From Prorocentrum cordatum (taxonomy: Eukaryota > Sar > Dinophyceae > Prorocentrales > Prorocentraceae): a stretch of 64,000 nucleotides of DNA. The notes beneath the pieces were generated by a model. It saw only the letters and a list, made by a program, of their open reading frames with translations, did no database searches and was not told where the DNA came from. A program made the position numbers and the translations under genes. The stretch lies in the NCBI GenBank assembly GCA_963575745.1, contig CAUYUJ010022392.1:1340215-1404214 (forward strand), in the 5' to 3' direction. Of this stretch, positions 11,560 through 22,412 are shown piece by piece (position 1 is the stretch's first letter; each line of letters starts with the position of its first letter).

Positions 11560-12075
11560 TCCCCCTATACAACGCCTGCTTCTTCTCCAGGCCCTTCTCA
11601 TCCTCCTCCTCTTCCTCCTCCTTCTCCTTCAGGTTAACCTCCTCAACCTGCTGTTGCTGCTGCTCCTCCTCCTCCTTCTTATCCCCCCCGAATGCCCTCC
11701 CCCTCTCCTCCACTCCTTGCCCTCCTCCCCCTCCTGCTTCTCCTGCCCACTCCCTCGTTTCCCTCGCCCTGCCCGTGCCTCCTCCTCCTCCTCCTCCTCC
11801 TCCTTCGTCCTCCTCCTCCTCCTCCTCCTGCTCCCGCCTGCCTCCATCTCCCCGCGCCTCCTCCCCATTCTCCTAGGCCTCCTCCTCGTTCTTCTGGTGC
11901 ACTCTCTTTTCTTTCATTCTCCCTCCCCTCCCCCTGCCCCCCCCTCCCCCTTCTCCCTGGTGTCCTCCCCCCGTCCCTCCGCCCCCCACCTCGGAGTCCC
12001 TGTGTCCCTGTCCTCCACCATCCCTCCGGCCCCATCCGGTTCCTTCCTCCTCCGTGTATCCCTCCTCCCCCATCC
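11560..12075. repeat. CCT-rich pyrimidine block
   Basis: About 500 bp of CCT/CTC-dominated sequence with short CTT and CCCC interruptions. Both strands stay open for long stretches (poly-P/S/L on plus, poly-E/G/R on minus) purely from composition. Confidence 0.85.
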
Positions 12076-12159
12076 CCTGCCCTGATAGATCACTCTAACT
12101 GGCCCACCAAATCGACCGTCTGCAGGGCGGGCCTGTCGTTTCGGCCGAAACTCCATTGC

Positions 12160-12835
12160 ACCTTGTGGTCTCAAAGCTTCAGCTCTGCAGCAATTTCAAA
12201 GACGAGAGGGGGGGGGGGCGCGTTCCTCGCAGAGAAACTCGCGGTTTACCGTCGCGCGCATTCGTATCAAACAAGCCTCAAACTTCAGCATTGGAATCGC
12301 GGATGGAGGGCGGAACCTGTTCAAAATGGGGCTCTCGCTTTTGCGCCACGCACCTTCGTCATACAATATGCAAGAATCACACGGATGGAGGGCCGACCTT
12401 TTCAAGTTTGGGTGATCGCCTTAACACCGCTCAGACTTTCGGTGGAGGGCAACGTAAAAAACGGCGGTGAGACAATGGTGGCCCCAATCGGCTCAAAATC
12501 GGTCCCTGGACCCCTCCCAAGGTCCAAACGCACATGCTTTTCGAGCCGCGTCTGGCCGTGGCCACGAGGAGGCCCCTCGAAGGCCCACTAGGCAAAAAGG
12601 CGCCTCTTGTCTCACCCCGTCTCCTCTGAGACTTGCCGTTGTGCAGCGTTTACATGGCTGGGTGGCGGCACTCGCGCCGCGCACGCTCGTCCTGCGTATT
12701 GCACCAGCTACACGTATGGAGGGCGGGCCTCTTGAACTTGGTGCTCTCGCCATGCCTCCGCGCTCTTTGCTCCCACGTTCCATTTACCAGCTGTATGGCT
12801 AGGTGGCGCTACATGGTCAAACTGGGCTAAAGCCA
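12160..12835. repeat. Repeat family C, degenerate array
   Basis: Units of about 75-90 bp read on the minus strand as 'gtgcgcggcgccaaagcgag', then 'cctcattttgaa', a gap, and 'ccgtgtagctgttgcaaatt'. Copies here are diverged, for example around 12298-12350, 12383-12430 and 12655-12730. The same family forms a cleaner array at 59750-60475 in the opposite orientation, with an isolated partial copy near 13590-13710. Function unknown. Confidence 0.65.
12507..12632. repeat. Dispersed repeat D, copy 1
   Basis: A roughly 125-bp segment beginning 'ggacccctcccaaggtccaa' and containing 'acgaggaggcccctcgaagg' matches 54579-54702 with moderate divergence. The two copies lie in the same orientation 42 kb apart, in otherwise different surroundings. 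Confidence 0.7.
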
Positions 12836-13205
12836 TAGCGCCGAGCACGTTGGCCGTAGAAGTTGTAGAGTTCGCCAGACCTCGCAAGGGGAAAAACGAA
12901 GGATAGGGGTCCTGTAGCATTTTTGCACTGCCAGGATGCAGCACTCGCAATGGCGCTTGTGACCTATCGGGTGTTGCGAAATGTGCCCCTGGTCCAATGT
13001 GCCCCCAAGTTTTCGCGCAGTTTGGGCTACCCTGGGCCCCCCCTGGGGTCTCGTGAAGGGTGCTCTGGACGCCCTGGGGGGCTCCTGGGGATTCCTGGGG
13101 GTACCTTGGGCTAGGGGCACCTTGAGCAACACCCGAATCTAACGTTCCAGAAACAAAGCTCCAAGCACAACCTTGCCAAAACGCAGCCGTCATGTTGATT
13201 CATCG
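12836..13205. other. No gene seen
   Basis: GC-rich single-copy-looking DNA. Around 13020-13115 it is dense in CTGGGG/CCCTGG words, which makes long shadow frames. Nothing resembling a domain was found on either strand. Confidence 0.6.
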
Positions 13206-13206
13206 T

Positions 13207-13399
13207 CTTGCCGTTCCAGGCTTAAGTCGGGCATGTCCCCCTACAGGCGGATTTTAGACGAAAAATAAAAGTAACCAAAACATGTTCAAGCGTAGTCAGA
13301 CAATAATAAAAAAATAGTCCCCAGAGTATTTGTTTAGTATATTTGAATATTCCTCCTGTAGAAGGACAGGCCCGACTTAAGGCTTGTCGTTCCAGGCTT
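13207..13399. mobile_element. Small inverted-repeat element with AT-rich core and direct repeats
   Basis: Left arm 13219-13256 (ggcttaagtcgggcatgtcc and following) pairs with right arm 13347-13383 in inverted orientation over about 36 bp with a handful of mismatches. The core of about 90 bp is strikingly AT-rich for this GC-rich region. Near-identical direct repeats, cttgccgttccaggctt (13207-13223) and cttgtcgttccaggctt (13383-13399), bracket the arms like a target duplication that overlaps the arm ends. The structure is that of a MITE or of an introner element; no protein is encoded. Confidence 0.6.
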
Positions 13400-13469
13400 G
13401 GTTTGCAAGGGGACGGACGTTGGAGGAGTTCGCCTGCCGCCGCTCCCCCCCCCTTCTGTGCCGATTCTT

Positions 13470-13810
13470 TCGGAGGCCCTGTCCAGCTGGAGGAGGAGGA
13501 CGAGGAGGGGGAGCAGGGGGAGGAGAAGGGGGAGAAGAAGGGGGAGAAGGAGGAGGAAGAGGACGACCAGAAAACTAGTGACTGAATGTACGAGCCCATG
13601 GTGCGTTTGCATGCACGTTGGGCACGTCGTTTTCAAGACGGGGCTCTGGCTGGAAACCGCCTCGTCTGTCACCGCGATGATTCAAAACTGCACGTACCTC
13701 GTGCGCGCACAGGAAGGAGGAGGCGGGGAGGGGGAGGCGGAGGAGGAGGAGGAGGAGGAGGAGGAGGGAGGAGGAGGAGGGAGGGAGGTTGAACGAGGGA
13801 GGAGGAGGAA
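13470..13810. repeat. GGA-rich blocks
   Basis: Two GGA/GAG-rich stretches (13485-13570 and 13705-13810) separated by a short partial copy of repeat family C. Open frames are poly-E/G/R or poly-P/S/L only. Confidence 0.8.
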
Positions 13811-13962
13811 GAGAAACACTATCATTTTCAGGCTTTGAAATGCCAATCATGCTGGACATTTATTCTGACGGAAAGCGGCTCCTTCGCAAACCAGAGCTCC
13901 CTCAAGAACGTTGGGCGCACGGGGTGATTGTCGGCCAGTGGTGCGCGCCCAGTTGTGACTAA

Positions 13963-14154
13963 GACTACCCTGAGTTTCGTAATAAGCGTGGGGGGCGGGC
14001 CCACCCGACGGGGGTCAACCTCGCCACGTCGGAGCGCCGCAACGGGGGTTGCAGCGCCTTCGGCGCGGTGTGGTTTCCCGCAGCGGGGGTCGATTCGGAG
14101 CTGTCAGCGGGGGCTGCGCCCCCCCACGCCTATCACGACACTCGGACTACCTGA
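13963..14154. mobile_element. Second small inverted-repeat element
   Basis: Left arm 13970-13999 (ctgagtttcgtaataagcgt followed by a G-rich end) and right arm 14115-14145 are inverted repeats matching at about 24 of 30 positions. Short direct repeats gactaccctga (13963-13973) and gactacctga (14145-14154) flank them. The interior carries four spaced copies of (A/G)CGGGGG(T/C) near 14006, 14043, 14083 and 14107 and a small perfect hairpin gcgccttcggcgc. No coding capacity. Same architectural class as the element at 13207-13399 but unrelated in sequence. Confidence 0.55.
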
Positions 14155-14219
14155 ATGGACTTCTGGGAAGGGTCATGGAACGGGAGGGCGTGTGGCAATA
14201 TCGCTGATGCCATCCCGGT

Positions 14220-14640
14220 GCGTTCTGGTCCTCTTCCACCTCCTCCCTCTCCTTCCTCCCCCTTCCTCCTCCTTCCCCTCCTCGTCGTCGTCGTCCTCCT
14301 CCTCCTCCTCCTGCTCCCTCCATCCCCCATGCCCACTTCGCTGGCCGCCTGCAGCATGATGTTCCTCGTTCGACGTGTCGGCCCACTGCTGCCAGCCGCC
14401 TGCGCGATCGTGCTGCTCGCCGTCGGAGTCCTCCATGTCGGCCCACCGCGGTCTCTTGACCTGAACGCACTCCTCCTCCTCCCCACTTTCCTCCTCTTCC
14501 TCCTCCATCGTTTCTTCCTTCTCCTCCTCCTCCTTTCATGGATGCCCTCGTTCTCCTCCTCCTTCTCCTCTTCGTCGTCCTCCTCCTCCACCTTCTTCTT
14601 CCTCTTCGTCGCCGCCGTCCTCTTCACCGCCAACCGTTCT
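14220..14640. repeat. CTC/TCC-rich low-complexity block
   Basis: Pyrimidine-rich runs (14232-14325, 14470-14600) interrupted by mixed sequence. Long frames on either strand are compositional artefacts. Confidence 0.7.
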
Positions 14641-15099
14641 GCTGGCTCAAGTGTCTGGGCTTGCAAGCGCATGCTTACTGGCGGTCCGTGCTAGCGGGCC
14701 AACTGCATTAGAGCTGCGAACGAGAAGAGCTCCTCGCCCAACAAATGACGCCACGCGTTCTTGGAAAGCGGGAGGCTGTAGATGGAACAACGCTGGATCT
14801 GAGGATTCCCGCAAGACCTCGAAGCGGCAAGTGCCCGCTCATGACCTTCTCGCAAGTGCAGAACCTGTGAGAGATCAGGTTCGGAGCGGCCCAATGGCGC
14901 ATGGGGCCCGCCAGCAAGAAGCCGTGCGACAGCAAGGGGGGCAAGCCAAGGACTGGGGCACGGTGCAGGTGTTGGAAAGAGAAGCCATGGATAAGGAATC
15001 TAGCATCTCGCGAATGATGGACGGCTGGTCGACCGCCACCCACCTTCTCCCAAACCCGAAAGAAACGCGCCAGGGTTGGTCCTCCAGGAGGGCATTCCT
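14641..15099. other. No gene seen
   Basis: Mixed-composition DNA leading into the fossil reading frame at 15100. No SL relic, promoter-like motif or domain was recognised. Confidence 0.5.
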
Positions 15100-15930
15100 T
15101 ATCTAAACGCGCCCGAGCCGCTGCAGCAGCCACTCCCGCCCATGGACGACAACGCGATCCTCGCTGCAACCACCAAGGTGCTCGAGGCGCGCGGTCAAGC
15201 CCGCCTGTCGGAGCAGCAGGTGGCCGCCCCACCGCCCGAGCCCGCCAAGCCCGACCCCGCCTCCAAGATCGTGTCCCAGCTGCTGCAGCGTGGAGCAGGC
15301 AAGGACTGACGAAGGGAGCGCAGCAAACGACGAGTCCACCGGAAGGCGCAGCTCCCGGCCCAGGTGGAGAAAGCCCACGACGAGGAGCTGCGTCGGTTTC
15401 GGGATCGCGAAGCGCGCCTGGCTGGGCCGGACGCGCTCGTCGGCGATAAGAAGGCAGAGACCGCCGCGCCGACGGAACCACCCTCGGCGCCAGAGGCCAC
15501 TCCGCCTTGGCCAAGCTGCTGGAACGTGTCGCCCAAGCATCCATGCGCTGAAGTGCTCAAGAATGCTGTGGACTCCGTCTGCAGTCAAGGCAGCCCGCGG
15601 CAGGCTGGAGGCCCTGCGACGGGCTCAGCGGAATCAAAGTGGGCCGAGGCAGCTCTTGCTCCAGTTAACGCTCCTGCTGGCGGCGACCGCGTGCTTGCAG
15701 GGAGGAACGCCAAACGGCATGGCAGCGGAAGAAGAGATGCTCGACCAGAAGTTCGACGGCGACCTACTCGGGCGTGTTGGAACCAGCCTCGAAGCTATCG
15801 GAGCTGGCAAACCCACGCTGGACCTGGCCGAGGAGGAGAGTCAAATCAAACTTAACAGGCTGACCGAGTGCTTCAATCTGGCCAAGAAGCAGTGGGTTAA
15901 CAGGACGGCGGAAACAGCAACTTCGTAGCG
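15100..15930 (+). pseudogene. Fossil LINE ORF1-like coiled-coil protein
   Basis: Coding-like sequence hops between frames. 15142-15309 reads NAILAATTKVLEARGQ and PDPASKIVSQLLQRGAGK. 15340-15470 reads QLPAQVEKAHDEELRRFRD and REARLAGPDALV. About 15500-15545 gives LAKLLERVAQAS in one frame, and 15545-15600 gives AEVLKNAVDSVCSQ in another. 15720-15925 reads EEMLDQKFDGDLLGRVG and IKLNRLTECFNLAKKQ. Helical, charged, alanine-rich text with PDPASK-type linkers resembles the coiled-coil N-terminal proteins of dinoflagellate LINEs. Several frame changes mean it is dead. The family is my recollection and was not searched; a decayed host gene is the alternative. Confidence 0.4.
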
Positions 15931-15959
15931 GCTCAATCTCGAGATGGCAGCCGCTGCAC

Positions 15960-17450
15960 GCCGACTCATCGGACACCAGGCTTAGCGACGCGCCAAGCCA
16001 GTTCGGCAGCACACCGCTGCTGGACCCGACCTCTAACAGAAAGATCAGCCAACTCCAGCATGCGATGCGGGAAGTCCGACGCCTCTCACGGATCTAGGGC
16101 ACACCTGCGTTGTGCCAGGCGAAGGGTGGAAGAAGCGGCCCGCGGATAAGAGAATGCGCGATGCCCCTTCCGCCACGTACCCTCTGGGTCCGCCGACGGG
16201 CGACGTGTGGCCAGAGCACCCAGTGGCCCGCAAGGAGCCTCAACATCGAGCGCAAGAACTGCCGACAGCAGTTCCTGGTTCCCGGAGCCAACAACTCCAG
16301 GAAACAGCAGCTCGAAGCGCAGCCAACTCGGGCAGCAGCAAGCTCAAGGAACACGCATAAGAACGCGAAGTGCCCCGAGGGCGCTGTAAGGGTCGCGTTG
16401 TCGGGCTCCCCAGGGTATGTTGCCTTGATGTAGTCGCTCATGCAACATTTGTCCAAGAGTGCTCGAACAAATCGAAAGGGCCTCCAAGATACCCTCGAGG
16501 CGCACCGCATTTGCAATCGTCGCAGGCTGCCCAGACTAAACCCACCTCCTTCTCCTTCTCCTCCTCTACCTCCCCAACTCCTCCTTCTCCTCGTCTCGCC
16601 CCCCTTCCGTGTCCGCATCGTTTTTGAAATGCATTGCCCCCCCCCCCCCCATGGCCTCCTCCATCTGTCCCTTAACCCTTCGTACTCCGAACCCTCTTCC
16701 AACTCACTCTCTCCAGTCCCGCCGACCTCCGCAGCAGGCGCCATGGACCAGCGGCTCCGCGGGCACACACCCCAGACCTCCTCACGGTGCGGCCGCGACC
16801 AAAGAGAGCTCGTGAGCTGAACTGCGGCGGCGGCCCACGTGCGAACATCACATCGCAGACCCTCAGACAAGGATCGGATGCGTTCAAACAGACTTGCGCA
16901 ATTTACTCTCTTACGGATGCACGCAGAATCATGCGGCTATGTTCTCATGGCGGTATCGAAGAGCCCGGCCCGACGCGCCCATGCGCTTCGCTGCTGACCA
17001 AACGCACAATACTACACACTGCCACCGTGAAGTGACATCACCACGAGCGCTGTCATTATCACAAGAGGCCTGGTGGTTCGTGCATCCGCGCCCTACAAGA
17101 CACAGGGTAATAAAGCAAGCGCCATGGCTTATGATACGATCCATAAGCGAACTCGCCACCCCCGTGGACCCATGTGCGCCACCGTGCAGCAGGGCACCAA
17201 GCACTGCATTGAGCGCCCCCACGCCCCCTAGAACCTGCTTGACGGAATTTTCCTGGTGCACCATTCTTCCAGGGGCCCGCAACCCAGAGCTCTGGACGCT
17301 CACTGGAACTTCGGAGCCATCCTTGGCGCTCAGGGGGCGTCCCCGCATGACTTTCCCAAATGCCCAACAAGGATTCCTTCGCCAAAGGCATCTGCAACAC
17401 ATTGGCCCCCTACTGTGGTACAACGTATGTGCCTTCGAGCCCCTTGGGGC
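15960..17450. other. No gene seen
   Basis: Mixed sequence with a C12-C13 run near 16637 and short CTC-rich parts (16545-16600). Open frames up to about 220 codons exist on both strands but show no domain, no consistent frame and no repeated motif. Confidence 0.5.
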
Positions 17451-17454
17451 CGAG

Positions 17455-17640
17455 ATGGTCCTCGAGACCTCCGAACATGCCCCGAAGAAGGCCCCGAGAA
17501 AGATGCCCCACGAACATCAACACATCTCCGAAGAAGCCCGCAAATTGCCGCAAGAGGCCCAATGACTCTAACGAGCAGCCCAAAACCACTCCCCACTCCG
17601 CCCCAAAGGCATGCCAATAAACGCCCCCAGGAGGCACCCA
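17455..17640. repeat. CCCCAAGAGG-type degenerate repeat, block 2
   Basis: Short block of AAGAGGCCCC/CCCGAAGAAGCCC words like those inside 1200-1740, 26160-26780 and 61565-62225. No terminal repeats found here. Confidence 0.7.
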
Positions 17641-17649
17641 AGACGCCTA

Positions 17650-19380
17650 CAGCCACAATGCCTATCCACTCCAAGTGTTGGGAACATGGATCAAGAGAGG
17701 GGGAAGTGATCGTGGGAGCGAGGGTGCGGGAGGATTGAGCCAGACGATGCGAGGAGAGGATGTGTCTTGCGCCAACTTGGGTAAACCGAATGACCGCCAC
17801 GCCTTCTATTAATATGAGGCCGTGGGCGGTCGGTTGCAGTCGCAACAATGCTTTCCATCGAGTCGATGGGGCGTGCTTGAGCACAGCCCGCATATTGTAT
17901 GCCTTGCAGTGATTGGCAATCAATGGCGCGCTGGGCGCGCATGTTGCGAAAGTGCTCTGCACAAACAAGTCCTTGGCCTACACTGGCGAGCGCACCATCA
18001 TGACGGTGAGAGTGATTGCTCAATGCGGAAGAGCGTCTCGCGTATTCAACGACACGCCTGACTGACTGCCAACAACACCCTTGTTGAGATGCCACGCTTC
18101 CGTGATGTAACGACCGTTGGTGGCCTTCCACGAAACAAAATGAACGCAAGCTCTAAACAACATCATTGCTGCGTGCCTAGTTGTCACAACTTCTCCATTG
18201 AGGAGGCGCCTGGCACATTACCTGTGCTCTTGACAGGGGCCCAAATTATTCATGTCTGGGCCGAGTCTGATATGGGTCCATTCGAAGTGCTACGAGGAAC
18301 CTCGCGGCGCTTCACCATCTCGACTGATATATTGGTCCAAGAGTGGCTGCTCTCAAAGTCCTGCAAATCGGAGTCAACATCGTGCCCTTCTTGTCATTCC
18401 AGATCATATCGTACGATGCGTTGCTTGAATGGCTCGAACCCCTTCTTGAACACCTCTCACTTGCAAGGACGAAACAGCGTGGACAACACCAAAACCTTCC
18501 ACAGTCCTCTCCATGCAACAATGCGCGCGGCGAGCACGTCTTCGCCACGTCCGCTGGTAACAAACTAGCCGATACGCACTAACGGCACACTCTGTGCGCT
18601 TGCGGGGTCTCCCGACCAATCATGCTTGCATTGCATTTCTCATCCTTTGGTTTACGTGAGCGGATGCTTCAGCTCTCGAATTGATACTTCTGCGACTTAA
18701 CCCTCGCATTGTTTGACAGACAGGTGTTCGCCGCGCGTATATACCAGGCGAAACGTTTACGTCGGTCTGATTACCACACCTTATGCTTCTTCTGAAACGC
18801 GCCATGGACACCAATCGCCAGATCCATGACCAACGAGGGGCTGAATCGTGGCCCCAGACGGCTGCTCCTTTTGGGCTTAGAGGTGCCCAAAACATGAACA
18901 TGAATACTTGCCCCATTGTGACAGCTTGGCTCCACACGTGTAGTTCACTTCGCCGCCGAAGGCGCTCTGCTGTGGAGCTTACTGCCTCACAACAGCACCA
19001 TGAGGTGTCCCCGTAAGCGCCGATACACATGGATTATCGTTGGTCCACTCCAGAACACGGCTGGCTGCCACGTCGGGCTCACCCGCCAGGCGACGCTACC
19101 CATGAGGTCGCGCTCCTCCTGCCATAGACCCTGGTCCTGTGACCTCTCTGGCATTGGTCCAAATATCGGTCGTGGGGACGAGAACGAGGCAACTCGCCGA
19201 TTCCGCCTATCCAAGACCTCTCGAAGCCATTCACAACGCTGAAATTTCAGCCGCACACCTGCTGATCACCCGCGTGCGCCTGCTCCTCTCGCACGTAACC
19301 TCTTCGACATGTGTCTTCCCGGACTTGGAACTCGCTCAGTGTTGTTGGGCGCCGCCGTCTGAGCTCGTTCCATGAGCTCT
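17650..19380. other. No gene seen
   Basis: Less GC-rich than its neighbours, with short frames only. The longest plus-strand frame (18089-18568, 159 codons) has a few Cys pairs but no recognisable family, and overlaps equally open frames on the other strand. Confidence 0.5.
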
Positions 19381-19384
19381 GCCA

Positions 19385-19745
19385 GAGTGCTTCCGCTCCC
19401 ATGCGCGCCCGTTCAGAGACGCCCGCCCTGGTTGATCATATCAGCGCGGCCGCACGCGGGCTACCTGCGGTCCCTGCGCACATCGCCCTCTCTTCCGGAC
19501 CCTCTCCACGAACTCCGTCGGCGCCCCGGAGCCGAAGAGACCTCCCGTTCGATGACATCGGCACGGCCGCCCGCGTGCTGCCTGCTGTCCTTCCGCAACT
19601 TGCCCACGCCGTTCGAGTTCGCTCCATGCACTTCGCCAGTGTGCTTCCGCTCCCGTGCGCATCCGTCCCAGGAGAGACCTTCCTGGGCGATCTTTCGGCG
19701 CCCGCCGCCCGCGGACCGCCTGCGGAGCCCGCTGGCTGGGAGAAC
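19385..19745. repeat. About 125-bp tandem repeat, three degenerate copies
   Basis: Three units share a core seen at 19434 (tcagcgcggccgcacgcggg), 19552 (tcggcacggccgcccgcgtg) and 19684 (tttcggcgcccgccgcccgc), giving periods of about 118 and 132 bp. A companion word, gtgcttccgctccc, recurs near 19392 and 19646. Both strands are open across it; coding status is undecided. Confidence 0.6.
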
Positions 19746-19759
19746 CCTGCGCAGCGGGC

Positions 19760-20960
19760 TTGAACTCGGGGAGAGCCGTGCAAGACAGCAGGAGGGCTCA
19801 GCGCGAAGCACGAAGCCTCTGGGTCTGTAGGGCACGTCCGAGACGTCCTTGGGGTCTGGGGCCGCCTTCATGGTGGGCCGAGCACAAACGCAAAACCACT
19901 CTGAATCGGAAGCCAGCCTCGCTGAGGTGAGACTCCTCAGCGCTGAGCCGTCCAGGGTGTCGTCACCGCCTGGTCGTCGGTAGGGAACGTTCCGAGGGTT
20001 CAAGCCCACATTGGACGTACATGCGACTCACCTGGAACATGCTATGTGTTAGGGGGGCGGGGGGGGGCGGCCAGGATTCACGAAGAGACATCACGGCCAG
20101 CCCTCCAGAAACTGGTTCGCCAGATGGCTCGCCCGTATGTGCATCAGCAATGCCACAGGCAACGCAACGCGATCCTGCGAGAGCACGTCCCGAATATCCA
20201 CTCAGCTGCTGGAAGTCCACGCGAACAACTTGTGTTGCGCCCTCACGGCTCCTGCGCGAGAGGCAGAATACTGTACTTGCTTGTGCACAAAGAAGAACGC
20301 AACTTACTGCACTAGTGAGAACCCTGAGGGTGCGACACATCCCTCCACGGTAATCATCTGGCTGTGCCCCGTCTGGGATCGTACACGACGATCCTAAGAC
20401 AGCACTCGCTTCTTAACAACGGCACCCAGCATCCGCAAAACCTGGGCAAACGAAAGCCCGACTCTGACCCTGGCAGAGGATGCGACGGGCCCTACGTACA
20501 TCGAAACATATTGAGACAATGAGGCAACCCTGGCACCAAGGATCGTCGTCGCCCTTGCACATCTGGAGGAGCAGGGCAGGTGCATCAGCAACCGAGATCT
20601 CCGATACTCGAAGGTACATGGGAGAGGAGGAGAGCGCTGAGGAGGGGATGGTTTTGAAATGATAGGTTGGGAAGATGAGGGGAATTAACGAACATGAGAC
20701 GCGCAAAACGAAGGAGTTGGCATGGGGCCAGCCACGGGACGCGGACATATATGAGTGGGAATATGGGCAAGCAACAACAACGACGGCGTGCCCCTCGGCC
20801 GGCTGTTATCCTGAAGCTCCTGCCGTCGAGGAGGGGGGGGCGCTCTCTGCCGCAACCCTTGCTGCTAGGATGGAGAGTCCTTTTTTCTTCCCTCTCCGTG
20901 CAACCACCACGCAAGGCTCCGATCATCAAAGCCCTGCTGAAATCATTCGAAATATGGATC
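19760..20960. other. No gene seen; 3' flank of the sulfotransferase
   Basis: Mixed sequence containing a G run near 20052-20068 and a GGAGGGGGGG run near 20830. No polyadenylation-like signal or second gene was recognised downstream of the sulfotransferase stop at 20961. Confidence 0.5.
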
Positions 20961-22155
20961 CTAGAACTCCTGCAACAATGCACGGGTGATGTTGTGCATC
21001 CGGACGTAGCCTGCATCTAAACTCTTGACGTGCCAATGTGCTTTCCTCTGTGCTTTCCTGGCGAGTGACGCCGGCAACTCTGCGTCGCCGAGCCCCATGA
21101 ACTTCAGCAGGCCTGCTTCCGTCGCCCGAGGCTCGATTGTGGTCCAGCCCGAAGTCGCTGTCGTCCAGGCGACGGGCGAAGAAGTTGTCCTCTGGGCAGA
21201 AGTCCTGGAACCAGGGCAGGAATGCGCCGTAGAGGCTGTCGAGCACAGAGGTGGCAGTCTTGCGGCAGTTTTTGCAACCCGCCACCCCGTACCTGTTCGA
21301 CATCTGCCAGCACTCCCAAGCGGTGTGGCCTTCCGACGAACAGCCTTTGAACTTCTCCGCAACCTGCAAAGCGTTCTCGTGGAATAAGTCAGCGCTCCTC
21401 ACCTTGTACATATCTGCGAACTTCAACGTGTTCACGTGCTTCGTGAATTCAAAATTGCAATGAGAGGTCGCACGATCGATGGGGTTGCGCAAGAAGGCCA
21501 CGAACCTCGCCTCTGGCAGCACGGCTTGAATCAGGGCTCGGTTCGCGTCGAAATTCATGGCGGAGAAGTCGAGGCTGCGCAGCCGCACACGTTCCGCATT
21601 CTGGATCCCATCGGAGGCGACAGAACTTTCAAGGTCTATGTACACCTTCGAATACACCTCAATGGAAAGATTGTTGCCCAGGGCGTAGGGCCAATACTTC
21701 GGCTCCTTGTGGTCGTTCACAGCTCCGTCTAGGGCGTCCAACTCGGCTGCCTGCTGTGCCAAGACTAAGCTCGGGTGCGGCATCACTCGGCTGTACACGT
21801 CGCTTGTGCCAGACCTCACCGGCGCGATGTTCAAGATCAGCGGGGAGCAGTGCACGCCCTCCTGTTGACCAGGGGCGCTGTCTGCATAGCTAGGACTGGT
21901 CAAGCCCTCCATGCGGCGCCACGTCTCGGGCACTCGCGGCCCGAGCCAGTGCCCGCCGACCTGCGGGTACTGCTGCAGGCTGACGGAGAGGCACGCGGGC
22001 TCACTGGGCGCCTCGGCCGAGCAAGAGCCCATGCCCGCCGTCGTGCAGCGAAGCCGGGGGCTTGCGCCTCTGGGCGCCGGGCCAGCGGTGGACAGCGCAG
22101 AGCCCCGTGCCACTGCTGTCTGCACTGCCAGCGCGCGAGCAAGACTGTGTACCAA
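20961..22155 (-). CDS. Sulfotransferase-like protein, intronless, one frame break near the 3' end
   Basis: Probably transfers sulfate from PAPS to a carbohydrate or similar acceptor. The 5'-phosphosulfate-binding loop is seen as APVRSGTSDVYSRVMPHP (about residues 111-128), followed by HKEPKYW (149-155). The 3'-phosphate site is FLRNPIDRATSH (221-232), preceded by LDFSAMNFDANRALIQ. The reading frame opens at 22155 with a non-ATG codon; the first in-frame ATG is at 22032. Upstream of both, the same frame encodes a hydrophobic stretch (YTVLLAACCHIAAALV) that could be a Golgi signal anchor, but no ATG was found for it. Near 21127-21145 the frame must change: after FGLDHNRA it degrades, while the next frame gives EAGLLKFMGLGDAELP and ends in TAG at 20961. 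That is an indel or assembly error, or a very short intron. Confidence 0.72.
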
Positions 22156-22391
22156 CGCTGCCGCGATATGGCAGCAGGCCGCGAGCAGGACTGTGTACCG
22201 CTGTGGCTGGGAGCATCGGAATAGCAGTAGGCTGGGCTGGCCACAAGAACGACGCTCTCGAGCTCATGGGCGTGCGAACAAAGCGTGCGACGTCAACGTG
22301 TCAGTGCCATGGAGGTGCGCAGCGGCAGCGGCCACGGCGACCAAGCGCTACCGCGCGTGGCACATGGAATACTGTGCGGGTTGCAAGCTCA

Positions 22392-22412
22392 CTTGAGCCA
22401 AGACGGCTACGA
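22392..22412 (-). other. Relict dinoflagellate spliced leader upstream of the sulfotransferase
   Basis: On the minus strand this reads TCGTAGCC then GTCTTGGCTCAAG. It agrees with the SL consensus at 18 of 21 positions, and all three differences are transitions. It lies in sense orientation about 240 bp upstream of the open frame. An SL sequence in genomic DNA marks a trans-spliced mRNA that was reverse transcribed and reinserted, a process described for dinoflagellates, and fits the lack of introns in the gene. Confidence 0.75.

Noticed and set aside
11507-12591. Long plus-strand frames in the CCT-rich block
   Set aside because: Poly-P/S/L from pyrimidine bias; the opposite strand is equally open.
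14708-15544. A 278-codon minus-strand frame opposite the fossil LINE ORF1
   Set aside because: R/P/A-rich, with no motif; the plus strand gives coherent helical text in the same place.
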